Below, one piece after another: positions 9,316-19,240 of a stretch of 64,000 nucleotides of DNA (positions are counted from its first letter, which is position 1; each line of letters begins with the position of its first letter). The notes under the pieces were generated by a model. It was not told the DNA's origin, did no database searches, and saw nothing but the letters and a program-made list of their open reading frames with translations. Made by a program: the position numbers and the translations under genes. The stretch is from Pseudoduganella flava (GTDB taxonomy: Bacteria; Pseudomonadota; Gammaproteobacteria; Burkholderiales; Burkholderiaceae_D): assembly GCF_007830495.1 (NCBI RefSeq), contig NZ_VLKW01000001.1, positions 1-64,000 on the forward strand, in the 5' to 3' direction.

Positions 9316-11064
9316 ATGGCATCGTTCACACTGCACGGCATACCGGTCTCGCGCGGCATCGCCATCGGCCGCGCCCACCGGCTCGCGCCGGCGGCGCTCG
9401 ACGTCAAGCATTACCTGGTGCCCGAGGAGCACGTCGAGGCCGAGGTGGTGCGCCTGCAGACGGCGCTGGCCACCGTGCACCGCGAGCTGCAGACCTTGTG
9501 GAACGAACTGCCGAAGGACGCGCCGACGGAGCTGGGCGCGTTCATCGACGTCCACGCCCTCATCCTGTCCGACCCGATGATCTCCGAGGCGCCGCTGGAC
9601 ATCATCCGCAGCCGCCACTACAACGCCGAATGGGCCCTCGTCACGCAGATCGAGGAGCTGTCGGCGCAGTTCGACGAGATCGAGGACCCGTATCTCCGCG
9701 AGCGCAAGGTCGACATCCAGCAGGTGGCCGAGCGCGTGCTGAAGGTGTTGATGGGCAGCGAGCCGCTGCCGGCACCGCAGACGCAGCCGGACGATGATGA
9801 ATTCATGGCGCAGATGGTCGTCGTGGCGCACGACATCTCGCCGGCCGACATGCTGAAGTTCCGCGACCGCTCGTTCATCGGCTTCGTCACCGACGTGGGC
9901 GGCCAGAACTCGCACACGGCCATCGTCGCCCGCTCCCTCGACATCCCGGCCGCCGTCGGCGTGTCGCAAGCTTCCACGCTGATCGAGCAGGACGACTGGG
10001 TCATCATCGACGGCGATGCCGGCGTGGTCATCGTCAGCCCCAGTGCGCTCGTGCTGGAGCAGTACCGCGAACGCCAGCTGGCGGCGCAGCGCGCCCGCAA
10101 GAAGCTGTCGAAGTTGAAGAAGACGCCGGCCGTCACGAAAGACGGCACGCCGATCACGCTGCTGGCCAACATCGAGCTGCCGGACGATTGCGGTCCGGCG
10201 CTGGAAGCGGGCGCCGTCGGCGTCGGCCTGTTCCGCTCCGAGTTCCTGTTCATGGGCCGCGCCAGCGACATGCCGTCCGAGGACGAGCAGTTCGAGCAGT
10301 ACCGGCGCGCCGTCGTGGCGATGAAGGGCCGGCCGGTGACGATCCGCACGCTCGATATCGGCGCCGACAAGCCGCTCGACCCCACCGAGCACACGGCCTT
10401 GAACCCCGCGCTGGGCCTGCGCGCGATCCGCTACTGCCTGTCCGAGCCGCAGATCTTCCTGGCCCAGCTGCGCGCGATCCTGCGCGCCTCGGCGTTCGGC
10501 AAGGTGCGCATCCTGATCCCGATGCTGGCGCATGCGCACGAGATCGACCAGTCGCTGGCGATGATCGAACTGGCCAAGGCGGAGCTGCGCGAAGCGAACG
10601 TGAAGTACGACCCGAACGTGGAAGTGGGCGCGATGATCGAGATCCCGGCCGCCGCGCTGGCGCTGCCGATGTTCGTGAAAAAAATGCACTTCCTGTCGAT
10701 CGGCACGAACGACCTGATTCAGTACACGCTGGCCATCGACCGGGTTGATTATGAGGTGGCACACCTTTACAATCCCCTGCATCCCGCCGTACTGCAACTG
10801 ATTTCGATGACCATAGCCGCCGGCCAGAAGGCCGGTATCGACGTTGCCGTGTGCGGCGAGATGGCCGGCGACGTGAAGCTGACCCGTCTCCTGCTCGGCA
10901 TGGGGCTGCGCGAGTTCTCGATGCACCCGGCGCAGCTGCTGTCGGTGAAGCAGGAGATCCTGAACAGCGACATGTCGGCGATCGGCCCGCAGACGCGCAA
11001 GATATTGCGCTCGATGGACCCTGACGTCATCGCGGATGCCGTGCAGGCGCTCCAGACGCTGTAG
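9316..11064 (+). CDS. ptsI: PTS enzyme I (phosphoenolpyruvate-protein phosphotransferase)
   Basis: The 582-residue enzyme takes phosphate from PEP and passes it to HPr. The phosphohistidine is His200 in [13 protein letters not shown]. The PEP-binding barrel contains FRSEFLFM and the CGEMAGD cysteine loop. The ATG at 9316 is preferred to one at 9292 because a GGGGAG ribosome site lies just upstream and [18 protein letters not shown] is the family N-terminus. Its stop codon lies in a 9-bp tandem duplication (ACGCTGTAG twice, 11056-11073). Confidence 0.95.
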   Translation: MASFTLHGIPVSRGIAIGRAHRLAPAALDVKHYLVPEEHVEAEVVRLQTALATVHRELQTLWNELPKDAPTELGAFIDVHALILSDPMISEAPLDIIRSRHYNAEWALVTQIEELSAQFDEIEDPYLRERKVDIQQVAERVLKVLMGSEPLPAPQTQPDDDEFMAQMVVVAHDISPADMLKFRDRSFIGFVTDVGGQNSHTAIVARSLDIPAAVGVSQASTLIEQDDWVIIDGDAGVVIVSPSALVLEQYRERQLAAQRARKKLSKLKKTPAVTKDGTPITLLANIELPDDCGPALEAGAVGVGLFRSEFLFMGRASDMPSEDEQFEQYRRAVVAMKGRPVTIRTLDIGADKPLDPTEHTALNPALGLRAIRYCLSEPQIFLAQLRAILRASAFGKVRILIPMLAHAHEIDQSLAMIELAKAELREANVKYDPNVEVGAMIEIPAAALALPMFVKKMHFLSIGTNDLIQYTLAIDRVDYEVAHLYNPLHPAVLQLISMTIAAGQKAGIDVAVCGEMAGDVKLTRLLLGMGLREFSMHPAQLLSVKQEILNSDMSAIGPQTRKILRSMDPDVIADAVQALQTL

Positions 11065-11100
11065 ACGCTGTAGTACGAGCACCAGCCGTAACAAGCACCA

Positions 11101-11124
11101 GCGGCGCCCCCATTCGGGCGCCGC
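11101..11124 (+). other. GC-rich hairpin between ptsI and metX
   Basis: Arms GCGGCGCCC (11101-11109) and GGGCGCCGC (11116-11124) form a perfect 9-bp stem with no T tract, and a second short hairpin (GGCCC/GGGCC) follows. It could weakly end the pts transcript or shape the metX leader. No known riboswitch was recognised here, and metX has no clear Shine-Dalgarno sequence. Confidence 0.5.
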
Positions 11125-11165
11125 CACCATCACTGGCCCGCGGGGCCGCAGTTTGTAAAAACAAC

Positions 11166-12320
11166 ATGTCCTCGATAGGAATCGTCTCTCCGCAAACGAT
11201 GGCGTTCGCGGAACCGTTGCAGCTGCAAAGCGGCGCAACGATCGCCGGCTACACGCTGATGTATGAAACGTACGGTACCTTAAATGCCGACAAGTCGAAC
11301 GCGGTGCTGATCTGCCATGCGCTGAACGCTTCGCACCACGTCGCCGGCTGGTATGCCGACGACCCGAAGAACGTGGGCTGGTGGGACAATATGGTCGGTC
11401 CCGGCAAGCCCGTCGACACCAACCGCTTCTTCGTCATCGGCATCAACAACCTGGGCTCGTGCTTCGGTTCGACGGGCCCGATGCATGCCAACCCCGCCAC
11501 CGGCAAGCCGTACGGCGCCGCGTTCCCCGTCGTGACGGTGGAGGACTGGGTGGCCGCGCAGGCCCGCCTGGCCGACCGGCTCGGCATCGACCGGTTCGCG
11601 GCCGTGATGGGCGGCTCGCTGGGCGGCATGCAGGCGCTCGCGTGGAGCATCATGTACCCCGACCGGCTGGGCCACTGCGTCGTCATTGCCTCCACGCCGA
11701 AGCTGTCGGCGCAGAACATCGCATTCAACGACGTGGCGCGGCAGGCCATCCTGTCCGACCCGGACTACCATGGCGGCGATTTCTACGAGCACGGCGTGGT
11801 ACCGAAGAACGGCCTGAAGGTGGCGCGCATGATCGGCCACATCACCTACCTGTCCGACGACGACATGGCCGAGAAGTTCGGCCGCAAGCTGCGCAGCATC
11901 GCCGAGAAGGGCGGTGCCGAGACGGCCGGCTACAAGTTCGGCTATGGCATCGACTTCGAGATCGAATCGTACCTGCGCTACCAGGGCGACAAATTCTCCG
12001 AATACTTCGACGCCAACACCTATCTCTTGATCACGAAGGCGCTCGATTACTTCGACCCGGCCCGCGTGCACGACGGTGACCTGGCGCGCACGCTGGCGAA
12101 GACGAAGGCCAAATTCTTCCTCGCGTCTTTCACCACCGACTGGCGCTTCGCGCCGGAGCGCTCGCGCGAGATCGTGCAGGCACTGCTGGCGAACCGCCGT
12201 GAAGTCACCTATGCCGAGATCGATGCGCCGCACGGCCACGACGCCTTCCTGCTGGAGGATCCAAAATACATGAGCATGGTCCGCGCCTATTTCGGCCAGA
12301 TCGCGAAGGAGCTCGCATGA
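11166..12320 (+). CDS. metX: Homoserine O-acyltransferase MetX
   Basis: The 384-residue alpha/beta hydrolase-fold enzyme acylates homoserine to start methionine synthesis. The nucleophile is Ser151 in [10 protein letters not shown]; the acid is in [11 protein letters not shown] and the base in PHGHDAFLL. MetX proteins of this group may use acetyl-CoA or succinyl-CoA, and the sequence alone does not decide. The start codon overlaps no gene and lacks a clear ribosome site. Its stop overlaps the metW start (ATGA). Confidence 0.94.
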   Translation: MSSIGIVSPQTMAFAEPLQLQSGATIAGYTLMYETYGTLNADKSNAVLICHALNASHHVAGWYADDPKNVGWWDNMVGPGKPVDTNRFFVIGINNLGSCFGSTGPMHANPATGKPYGAAFPVVTVEDWVAAQARLADRLGIDRFAAVMGGSLGGMQALAWSIMYPDRLGHCVVIASTPKLSAQNIAFNDVARQAILSDPDYHGGDFYEHGVVPKNGLKVARMIGHITYLSDDDMAEKFGRKLRSIAEKGGAETAGYKFGYGIDFEIESYLRYQGDKFSEYFDANTYLLITKALDYFDPARVHDGDLARTLAKTKAKFFLASFTTDWRFAPERSREIVQALLANRREVTYAEIDAPHGHDAFLLEDPKYMSMVRAYFGQIAKELA

Positions 12321-12952
12321 CGTTCGACGACCTGAAAACCGCGCGCCCCGACCTGGCGTTCATCGCCCACTGGATCAAGCCCGGCGCGCACGTGCTGGAC
12401 GTGGGCTGCGGCGATGGCGTGATGATGGATTACCTGCAGACCGACAAGGGCTGCACCGGTTACGGCCTTGAGCTGGCGGACGAGCAGGTGCTTGCCAGCA
12501 CCGAGCGCGGCGTGCGCGTGATCCAGCAGGATTTCGAGAAGGGCCGCCTGGCCCTCTTCGGCGACGACACGTTCGACACGGTGCTGTGCCTGTCCGCGCT
12601 GCAGATGATGCAGCACGTGGAAGCGCTGCTGCGTGACATCGTCCGCGTCGGCATCGAAGCGATCGTCTCGTTCCCGAACTTCGCGTACTGGCCGCACCGC
12701 GTGGCGCTGCTGCGCGGCCGGATGCCCGTGTCGAAGACGCTGCCGTACCAGTGGTACGATACGCCGAACGTGCGTTGCGCCACGATCGAAGACTTCCGCG
12801 CGCTGGCCGCCGAAGTGGGTGTCGAGGTGATCGAATACGTGGCGCTCGCCGAAGGAAAGATCGTCGAATTCCTGCCGAACCTGCGGGGCGAACTGGCCGT
12901 GTTCCGGCTCAGGAAGCGCAGCGGTGCACGCAGCGGCGCCGTCGCGCGTTAA
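12317..12952 (+). CDS. metW: Methionine biosynthesis protein MetW
   Basis: The 211-residue class I methyltransferase-like protein has the SAM-binding loop [12 protein letters not shown] near residue 30 and the family's C-terminal block ([12 protein letters not shown]). MetW is routinely translationally coupled to metX, here by a 4-base overlap, and is required for full MetX function in several proteobacteria. Its own methyl-transfer reaction is not established. Confidence 0.93.
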   Translation: MTFDDLKTARPDLAFIAHWIKPGAHVLDVGCGDGVMMDYLQTDKGCTGYGLELADEQVLASTERGVRVIQQDFEKGRLALFGDDTFDTVLCLSALQMMQHVEALLRDIVRVGIEAIVSFPNFAYWPHRVALLRGRMPVSKTLPYQWYDTPNVRCATIEDFRALAAEVGVEVIEYVALAEGKIVEFLPNLRGELAVFRLRKRSGARSGAVAR

Positions 12953-13026
12953 TGCCGGATCAATAACGTGTGGCGCGCGGCGGTGGAATTTGCCAAAATG
13001 TCTACCGCCGCCCGAAAAGACCTGAC

Positions 13027-13914
13027 ATGAAACGCCTGAAACATACCTTCGCCTTTGTCGCCCTGGCCGCCAGCATGCAGCTGGCGCCGGCCCAGCCACC
13101 CGAGCCGCAGGGCGACGGGATCCCCGTCACGCGCCTGTCGCGCCTGCGCGTGCTGTCCGACGAGCAGGCCGTCAACCAGCAGTCGAAACTGCAGTACGAC
13201 TCGCTGCTGAAGGAGGCGGACCAGAAGAACGCGCTGTTCCCCGACAATCACCCGCAGGTGCAACGCCTGCGCGCGATCGCCAAGCGGATCATCCCGCACG
13301 TGGGGCGCTGGAACCCGGAAGCGTCGAACTGGAACTGGGAAGTGAATCTGCTGAACTCGAACCAGGTAAACGCGTTCTGCATGCCGGGCGGCCGCATCGC
13401 ATTCTTCTCCGGCATCCTGACGAAGCTGAACATGACGGATGACGAAGTGGCGATGGTGATGGGCCACGAGATCGCCCACGCGCTGCGCGAGCATGCCCGC
13501 AAGCGCCAGGGCGAATCGCAGCTGGCCGCGATCGCCGGCAAGCTTGGTGGCATCGCCGCTTCCGCGCTGTTCGGCATCGACCCGAACATCACGGACCTGG
13601 GCGGCCGCGTCGCGGCACAGGCGGCCGTGCTGAAGTTCTCGCGCGGCGAGGAAACGGAGGCGGACCTGGTCGGCATCGACCTGGCGGCCCGCGCCGGTTA
13701 CGATCCCCGCGCCGGCATCGCGCTGTGGCAGAAGATGGGCGCCGTCAATGCGCGCGCGCCGATCGAATTCCTGTCCACGCACCCGAGCGGCGATACCCGC
13801 ATCGCCGAGATGAACAAGAACATGCCGCTGGTGCTGCCGGTGTACGCGCGCACGCGCGGCACCACGGTTGCCGCATTGCCGCCTTACCGGACCACGCCGC
13901 TGCCGAAGTCCTGA
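13027..13914 (+). CDS. M48 family periplasmic metalloprotease
   Basis: The 295-residue product has a signal peptide (MKRLKHTFAFVALAASMQLA) and a single M48 catalytic domain with the zinc motif HEIAH at 147-151 and a downstream glutamate in EETEADLVGID. It resembles LoiP/BepA-type outer-membrane quality-control proteases but lacks the TPR region of BepA. The ATG at 13027 is used because it starts the signal peptide. The next gene begins at the last base of the stop codon, so the two are coupled. Confidence 0.88.
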   Translation: MKRLKHTFAFVALAASMQLAPAQPPEPQGDGIPVTRLSRLRVLSDEQAVNQQSKLQYDSLLKEADQKNALFPDNHPQVQRLRAIAKRIIPHVGRWNPEASNWNWEVNLLNSNQVNAFCMPGGRIAFFSGILTKLNMTDDEVAMVMGHEIAHALREHARKRQGESQLAAIAGKLGGIAASALFGIDPNITDLGGRVAAQAAVLKFSRGEETEADLVGIDLAARAGYDPRAGIALWQKMGAVNARAPIEFLSTHPSGDTRIAEMNKNMPLVLPVYARTRGTTVAALPPYRTTPLPKS

Positions 13915-14822
13915 TGTCCTCCACCGTGAAGTTGCATGGCAAGGCGCCGCTGCCGATGCGCGACGGCGTCACGCCCAGCTATCTGTGGCTGCCGGAAGGC
14001 GATTGGCCGGACCTGATCAGCTTCATGGTGGCGAACTACCCGGCCGTCACGGAGCCGCAGTGGCGCGAGCGGATGGCACGCGGCGACGTTGTCGATGCCG
14101 CAGGCCGGCCGCTGCGCCCCGACTCGCCGTACCAGCGCAACCTGCGCATCTTCTACTACCGCGAGCTGGAACACGAGACGCCGATCCCGTTCGCCGAAGA
14201 GATCCTGTACCAGGACGAGCACATCATCGTGGCCGACAAGCCGCACTTCCTGCCGACGATCCCGACCGGCCGCTTCCTGAAGGAGACCTTGCTGGTGCGC
14301 CTGCGCGCCCGCCTTGGGATCGAAGACCTGGTGCCGATCCACCGGCTGGACCGCGAGACGGCCGGCGTCGTCGTCTTCTCGTGCAACCTGGACACGCGTG
14401 GCGCTTACCAGTCGCTGTTCCAGAAGCGCCTCGTGCAGAAGGAGTACGAGGCGCTGGCCCCGGCGCTGGAGGGCCGCGAGTTCCCGTTCAGCTACAGCAG
14501 CCGGATGGTCCAGGGCGACAAGTTCTTCACGATGAAGGAAGAGCCGGGCGAGCCGAATTCGGAGACGATGATCGACGTCGTCGAACGCCGCGGCGAGCAC
14601 GTGCTGTACCGGCTGTGGCCCCACACGGGCCGGCAGCACCAGCTGCGCGTGCACCTGGCCGCGCTGGGCATCCCGATCGTCAACGACGCGTTCTACCCGG
14701 TCGCCCTGCCATGCAAACAGGACGACGTGTCCGCGCCGTTGAAACTGCTGGCGCGGGCGATCGGCTTTCCCGATCCGCTGACGGGGGAGTGGCGCTACTT
14801 TGAAAGCCGGCGCAGCCTGTAG
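13914..14822 (+). CDS. RluA-family 23S rRNA pseudouridine synthase
   Basis: The 302-residue enzyme has the family signature HRLDRETAG at 143-151 with catalytic Asp146, and the C-terminal PHTGRQHQLRVHLAALGIP block. It would convert a specific uridine to pseudouridine in ribosomal RNA; which one cannot be told from sequence. The N-terminal 80 residues carry no evident S4 domain. The ATG overlaps the preceding stop by one base (TGATG). Confidence 0.9.
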   Translation: MSSTVKLHGKAPLPMRDGVTPSYLWLPEGDWPDLISFMVANYPAVTEPQWRERMARGDVVDAAGRPLRPDSPYQRNLRIFYYRELEHETPIPFAEEILYQDEHIIVADKPHFLPTIPTGRFLKETLLVRLRARLGIEDLVPIHRLDRETAGVVVFSCNLDTRGAYQSLFQKRLVQKEYEALAPALEGREFPFSYSSRMVQGDKFFTMKEEPGEPNSETMIDVVERRGEHVLYRLWPHTGRQHQLRVHLAALGIPIVNDAFYPVALPCKQDDVSAPLKLLARAIGFPDPLTGEWRYFESRRSL

Positions 14823-14823
14823 C

Positions 14824-17604
14824 TCAGGTGGTCAGCGACCCTGCGACGACGTTCACGCCGACCAGCACCGTCACGCCGTCGTTCACCCAGTTGGCGTAGC
14901 CGCCGGACGTGCCGGCCAGCGACCAGCCATCCTCGATGAACACCACCTTGTCGCTCGCATCGCCCGTGACCGTCAGCGTGTGGGCGGCCGTCACGTGCTC
15001 GATGGCGTCCTTGGTCAGCCGCAGCGTGCTGGCCGTGCCGGTGCCGGCGTTCAGGTCGATGATTTCGATGTTGGCCAGCTTGCTGGTGTAGGCATCGAGC
15101 CGCATGTCAAGGCCGGACGTGAAGCGCAGCGTGTCGTTGCCGGTGCCGCCGTCGATCAGCGCGAAGCCCGTGCCGCCGATCTGGATCGTGTCGTCGCCGC
15201 GCTGCGCGAACAGGGCCGTGCCGGCGGTGACGGTGAATGTGCCGCCGTAGCCGTCGCCCACGTACACGCTGCTGGCACCGGTGACGTTGGTGGCCAGGTT
15301 GCCCGCGATGTCGGACACCTGCACGCCGATCGCGCCGCCGCGCGGCACATTGGCATTGGCGATGTCGATGACGGCGCTGCCGTTCGATGCCGCGCGCTGC
15401 CACGTCGCGCCGCCGTCCACCGTATATTCGACGATGTCGTCGCCCGCGCCGGCCCGGGCGATGCTGCCGTAGAAGCTGATCGCGCTGCCGATGCCGAAGA
15501 AGTCGAACGACTTGTAGTCGATCGCCGATTGGGGCTTCGTCACGTCGATCGTCACCGCGTCCATGCTGCCGATGGCGCTGACGTGGCCCGTCTGGCCGGG
15601 TGCGTCGTACTGCTTCACGAGGATCTTGCCGGCGGCGTAGCTGGCCGACGCATTGGGCAGCAGGATCGCACCGCCGTCGCCGTCCTGCCACGTGCTGCCG
15701 CCGTCGATGCTGTATTCCCACGAGCCGCCGGCCTGCAGGCCGGCCACGTCGATCTGGCGGTCGTTCGTGATGCCGTCCCTCGCCTCGTCCGCGCCGCCGG
15801 AACGGCTGGCCGTATCCGCGCGCAGCGCCAGCGTGGGCGTGACGGGCACGATGGTGCCGTCGGCCTGCGTGGTGAACTCCAGCAGCGCGTGTTCCGCATA
15901 CCAGCCCAGGTTGCCCGCCTCGTCGTACAGGTTGTTCGACGTGGTGAAGCTGTAGTGCGCGCCGCCGTCCAGTTTGGCGTGGTCCAGCGTCACCGTCAGC
16001 GTATGGGTCGCGGCGTCGTACGACAGCGCGCCGACTTGCTCGCCGACGAATTCCTGCCGGTCGCCCTTGTCGCTCGCCAGGACGAACGTGGTCTGCGCAT
16101 TGATCTCCACGTCCTCGGAGAACCGCAGCGTGATCGTCGGCAGGACGCCGGAGACGACTTCGCCTTCATCCGGTGCGCTGTCGACCAGCGCAGGGCCGGT
16201 CGTGTCGATCTGCAGGTGCAGCAGTGCCGAGCCGTAGCTGCCGTTGCCGGCGGCATCCGTCACGCGCGCCTTCAGGTCGTGCGTGCCCTCGGTGCCGCCC
16301 AGCAGCGACCCGTCGACCAGCACCTTCACGCTGGTCGACAACAGGTTGCCGGCCGCGTCGAAGTCGGTTGCCTGCAGCACCGTGCGGCCTGCAGGGGAGC
16401 CTTCCGCGCCGTCTTCCCACACCTCGATCACGTCGCCCACGTGGTAGCCGGCGGCGCCGGCCAGGTGCACGGCGACCCATGGCGTGGTGGCGTTCGTGAC
16501 GGTGTCGTACGTGCTGCCGGAATTGCTGGCCGCGTCCAGCGTGACCGTCGCCGACTCGGCCGATGGCGCGGAAGCGGTCGTGTCGACCGTGTAGTCGCGC
16601 GACAGGCTCGTTTTCACCGCACCGGTCACGTCGAGCACGCGTACGGTGATGGTGCCGGAAGCGCCCGGCAGGTCGACGCCGGACAGCGTCCAGAAACTGC
16701 CGCCGTCGCTGGCCACCAGGTTCGCATCCGTGTAATGCGTGCCGTCCAGCGACACCTGCACCCTGTCGCCCGCCGCGAGCGCCAGTTCGTAGCTGATCTC
16801 GATTTGCTGGCCCGTGGCGACGTTCGTCACGAAGTCGTCGTCGTATGCGCCCGTGTCTTCGGACAGCCGGAACGACAAGCCGTTCGGCGTGTGGATGCCG
16901 AATTCAAGCGACGTCGTCGTGCCCGTGGCCTGGTTGCCGGCCATGTCGACGGCGTGCCCGGCGTGGAACGTGATCCTGCCGTCACCCGTCTGGTCGGTAT
17001 TGGGCACCACGGTGGCCGTCCACGTGATGCCGTCGGCGGACGTCAGCGGGCCGTCGATCCACGCGCCGACAACGTCGAAATCGGCGGCCGTGATGCCGGT
17101 GACCCGCTCGCTCATCGTCAAGGTCAACGTCGCATGCTCGCCCGTCTCGAGGTAGTAGTCCGACAAGGTCAGCGCGGCGACCGTCGGCTTGATCTGGTCC
17201 GACGCGTGGGTCACGAAATTCAGGCGAGTGCCGTCCGTCAGGCCGGCGTAGCTGTTGCCTGCCAGGTCCGTGACGACGCCACCCTCCATGATCACGCTGT
17301 AGCCGGTGCCGCCGCGCAGGTCGGCGGCCAGGTTCAGCGTGAGCTTGTTGCCGGCGATCGTCACCTGGCTCGTGTCGGCGATGTCGATCGCGCGCGTATC
17401 GGTCGCGTTGACGATGCGTGTGTGCAGCTGGCCGTCCGCTCCCAGGTACGTCTGCGTCGCGCCGTTCGAGACGAAGATCTTGCCGCTGCCAGCCTTGACC
17501 GCCTCGCTGAACGTCAGCACGATGTCCGCGCCAACGGCAACGGCGCCGCTGTCGTCCGCCGGCGTCGCGGACGTGAGGAGCGGGCGGGTTTTATCGGTGG
17601 GCAT
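14824..17604 (-). CDS. Large Ig-like repeat protein, probably secreted by a type I system
   Basis: The 926-residue product is built of repeated bacterial Ig-like domains. It opens with DDSGAVAVGADIVLTFSEAV, has further blocks such as VDMAGNQATG, DAAGNGSYG and DEAGNLGWYA, and carries near the C-terminus a calcium-binding RTX-like segment (RGDDTIQIGGTG, IDGGTGNDTLRF). It has no N-terminal signal peptide; the last residues (WVNDGVTVLVGVNVVAGSLTT) resemble the C-terminal export signal of type I substrates. It likely acts as a surface or secreted adhesin. The stop lies 2 bases from the convergent pseudouridine synthase gene. No transporter genes are adjacent. Confidence 0.8.
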   Translation of the reverse strand: MPTDKTRPLLTSATPADDSGAVAVGADIVLTFSEAVKAGSGKIFVSNGATQTYLGADGQLHTRIVNATDTRAIDIADTSQVTIAGNKLTLNLAADLRGGTGYSVIMEGGVVTDLAGNSYAGLTDGTRLNFVTHASDQIKPTVAALTLSDYYLETGEHATLTLTMSERVTGITAADFDVVGAWIDGPLTSADGITWTATVVPNTDQTGDGRITFHAGHAVDMAGNQATGTTTSLEFGIHTPNGLSFRLSEDTGAYDDDFVTNVATGQQIEISYELALAAGDRVQVSLDGTHYTDANLVASDGGSFWTLSGVDLPGASGTITVRVLDVTGAVKTSLSRDYTVDTTASAPSAESATVTLDAASNSGSTYDTVTNATTPWVAVHLAGAAGYHVGDVIEVWEDGAEGSPAGRTVLQATDFDAAGNLLSTSVKVLVDGSLLGGTEGTHDLKARVTDAAGNGSYGSALLHLQIDTTGPALVDSAPDEGEVVSGVLPTITLRFSEDVEINAQTTFVLASDKGDRQEFVGEQVGALSYDAATHTLTVTLDHAKLDGGAHYSFTTSNNLYDEAGNLGWYAEHALLEFTTQADGTIVPVTPTLALRADTASRSGGADEARDGITNDRQIDVAGLQAGGSWEYSIDGGSTWQDGDGGAILLPNASASYAAGKILVKQYDAPGQTGHVSAIGSMDAVTIDVTKPQSAIDYKSFDFFGIGSAISFYGSIARAGAGDDIVEYTVDGGATWQRAASNGSAVIDIANANVPRGGAIGVQVSDIAGNLATNVTGASSVYVGDGYGGTFTVTAGTALFAQRGDDTIQIGGTGFALIDGGTGNDTLRFTSGLDMRLDAYTSKLANIEIIDLNAGTGTASTLRLTKDAIEHVTAAHTLTVTGDASDKVVFIEDGWSLAGTSGGYANWVNDGVTVLVGVNVVAGSLTT

Positions 17605-17705
17605 GGCGACTCCGGGGGATGCAAGGTGAGGACGGTATCATAACAAGGGGACACACATTTTTCCTTGTGGAAATGTAACCGTGTGTCGCGTAGTTGTATT
17701 CGAGC

Positions 17706-17739
17706 CACCAAAGCAAACGGCCGGCGGGAGCCGGCCGTT
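17706..17739 (-). terminator. Terminator downstream of xthA
   Basis: Perfect 10-bp arms AACGGCCGGC (17716-17725) and GCCGGCCGTT (17730-17739) around a 4-base loop, followed on the minus strand by TTTGCTTTGG. It sits 22 bases behind the xthA stop. Confidence 0.65.
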
Positions 17740-17760
17740 CCAGAAGGGGCGCGAGAGGGA

Positions 17761-18531
17761 TCAGCGCGCGTATTCGATGATCAGCGGCGCGTGATCGGAA
17801 AACTTCTCGTCCTTGTAGACGGACACCGTCTGAGCGCACTGCGCGATGCCGGGCGTCGCCACGTGGTAGTCGATGCGCCACCCGACGTTCTTCGCGTATG
17901 CCTGGCCGCGGTTGCTCCACCACGTGTACTGTTCCGGGCGCGGGTCGAGGCCGCGGTGCACGTCCACGTAGCCGCATTCGTCGAACACGCGCGTCAGCCA
18001 TGCCCGTTCCTCCGGCAGGAAGCCGGAATTCTTGACGTTGCCCTTCCAGTTCTTCAGGTCGATTTCCTTGTGGGCGATGTTCCAGTCGCCGCAGATGACG
18101 ACCTCGCGGCCTTCCGCGCGCAGTTCCACCAGGTGGGGCAGGAACAGCTCCATGAAGCGGAATTTCGCTTCCTGCCGCTCCGGCGACGACGAGCCGGACG
18201 GGCAGTACACGGAAATCACGGTCAGGTCGCCGAAATCGCAGCGCACGTAGCGGCCCTCGGCATCGAATTCGGGGCTGCCGAAGCCGATCTTCACGGCATC
18301 GGGAGCGATCTTGCTGTAGACGCCCGTACCGGAGTAACCCTTCTTCTCGGCGTAGTGGAAGTGGCCATGGTAGCCATGCGGATTGAGGAATTCCTCCGTC
18401 ATGTCGCTGGCCTGGCACTTGAGTTCCTGCACGCAGATAAAATCGGCGGATTGGGACCCCATCCAGTTGAAAAAGCCTTTCTTGGCGGCGGAGCGGATGC
18501 CATTCAGGTTGGCGGAGATGATCTTGGGCAT
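17761..18531 (-). CDS. xthA: Exodeoxyribonuclease III
   Basis: The 256-residue enzyme is a complete ExoIII/AP endonuclease. MPKIISANLNGIRSAAKKG holds the first metal-binding Asn, VQELKCQ the catalytic Glu, GDWNIAHKEIDL the Asp/Asn pair and SDHAPLIIEY the terminal Asp-His. It nicks DNA at abasic sites and removes 3' blocks in base-excision repair. It is divergent from pyrE, with only 38 bases between start codons. Confidence 0.95.
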   Translation of the reverse strand: MPKIISANLNGIRSAAKKGFFNWMGSQSADFICVQELKCQASDMTEEFLNPHGYHGHFHYAEKKGYSGTGVYSKIAPDAVKIGFGSPEFDAEGRYVRCDFGDLTVISVYCPSGSSSPERQEAKFRFMELFLPHLVELRAEGREVVICGDWNIAHKEIDLKNWKGNVKNSGFLPEERAWLTRVFDECGYVDVHRGLDPRPEQYTWWSNRGQAYAKNVGWRIDYHVATPGIAQCAQTVSVYKDEKFSDHAPLIIEYAR

Positions 18532-18569
18532 GGATTAAAATACCGGCACTTTTTAAACGGGGCAGGCAT

Positions 18570-19229
18570 ATGAACAGTAATTTGAGGCAAGAGTTTATCG
18601 CGTTTTCCGTCGAGGCGGGAGTGCTGAAATTCGGCGAATTCACGACCAAAGCAGGGCGCTTGTCGCCCTATTTCTTCAACGCTGGCCTGTTCCACGATGG
18701 CGCCACGCTGGCGAAACTGGCGGACTTCTACGCGCAGACGCTGCTCGACTCCGGCGTGCAGTTCGACATGCTGTTCGGCCCCGCCTACAAGGGCATCACC
18801 TTGGCCGCGGCAACGGCGATGGCGCTGGCCGGCAAGGGCCGCAACACGTCGTTCGCCTACAACCGCAAGGAAGCCAAGGGCCACGGCGAAGGCGGCACGC
18901 TGGTCGGCGCGAAGCTGGCCGGTAAGGTCGTCATCGTCGACGACGTGATCTCCGCCGGCACCTCGGTGCGCGAATCGGTCGAGATGATCCGCAACGCCGG
19001 CGCGGAGCCGTGCGCCGTGCTGATCGCGCTGGACCGGATGGAACGGGGCGGCAAGGAAGGACAGCTGTCGGCGCTGTCCGCGGTGCAGGAGGTCAGCGAG
19101 AACTACGGCATCCCCGTGATCTCGATCGGCAACCTGGCCGACCTGTTCGGCTACCTGTCCGCCGATCCCGCGCTGGCGCAGTACAAGGACGCGGTGGCCG
19201 AATACCGCAACCGTTACGGCGTCGCCTGA
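18570..19229 (+). CDS. pyrE: Orotate phosphoribosyltransferase
   Basis: The 219-residue enzyme makes orotidine monophosphate from orotate and PRPP in pyrimidine synthesis. VVIVDDVISAGTSVRES is the PRPP loop, and FGPAYKGITLA and the flexible catalytic loop (YNRKEAKGHGEGG) are intact. It is transcribed divergently from xthA. The next gene starts 39 bases after its stop, so read-through into the lipid-type operon is possible. Confidence 0.96.
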   Translation: MNSNLRQEFIAFSVEAGVLKFGEFTTKAGRLSPYFFNAGLFHDGATLAKLADFYAQTLLDSGVQFDMLFGPAYKGITLAAATAMALAGKGRNTSFAYNRKEAKGHGEGGTLVGAKLAGKVVIVDDVISAGTSVRESVEMIRNAGAEPCAVLIALDRMERGGKEGQLSALSAVQEVSENYGIPVISIGNLADLFGYLSADPALAQYKDAVAEYRNRYGVA

Positions 19230-19240
19230 TTGTGCTTAAA

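Noticed and set aside
9055..11238. 727-residue minus-strand frame opposite ptsH and ptsI
   Set aside because: It is antisense to enzyme I with intact catalytic motifs; its own translation is low-complexity.
14800..17643. 947-residue open frame antisense to the Ig-like gene
   Set aside because: Composition is typical of a GC-skew shadow, and the minus-strand frame has clear Ig-like repeats.
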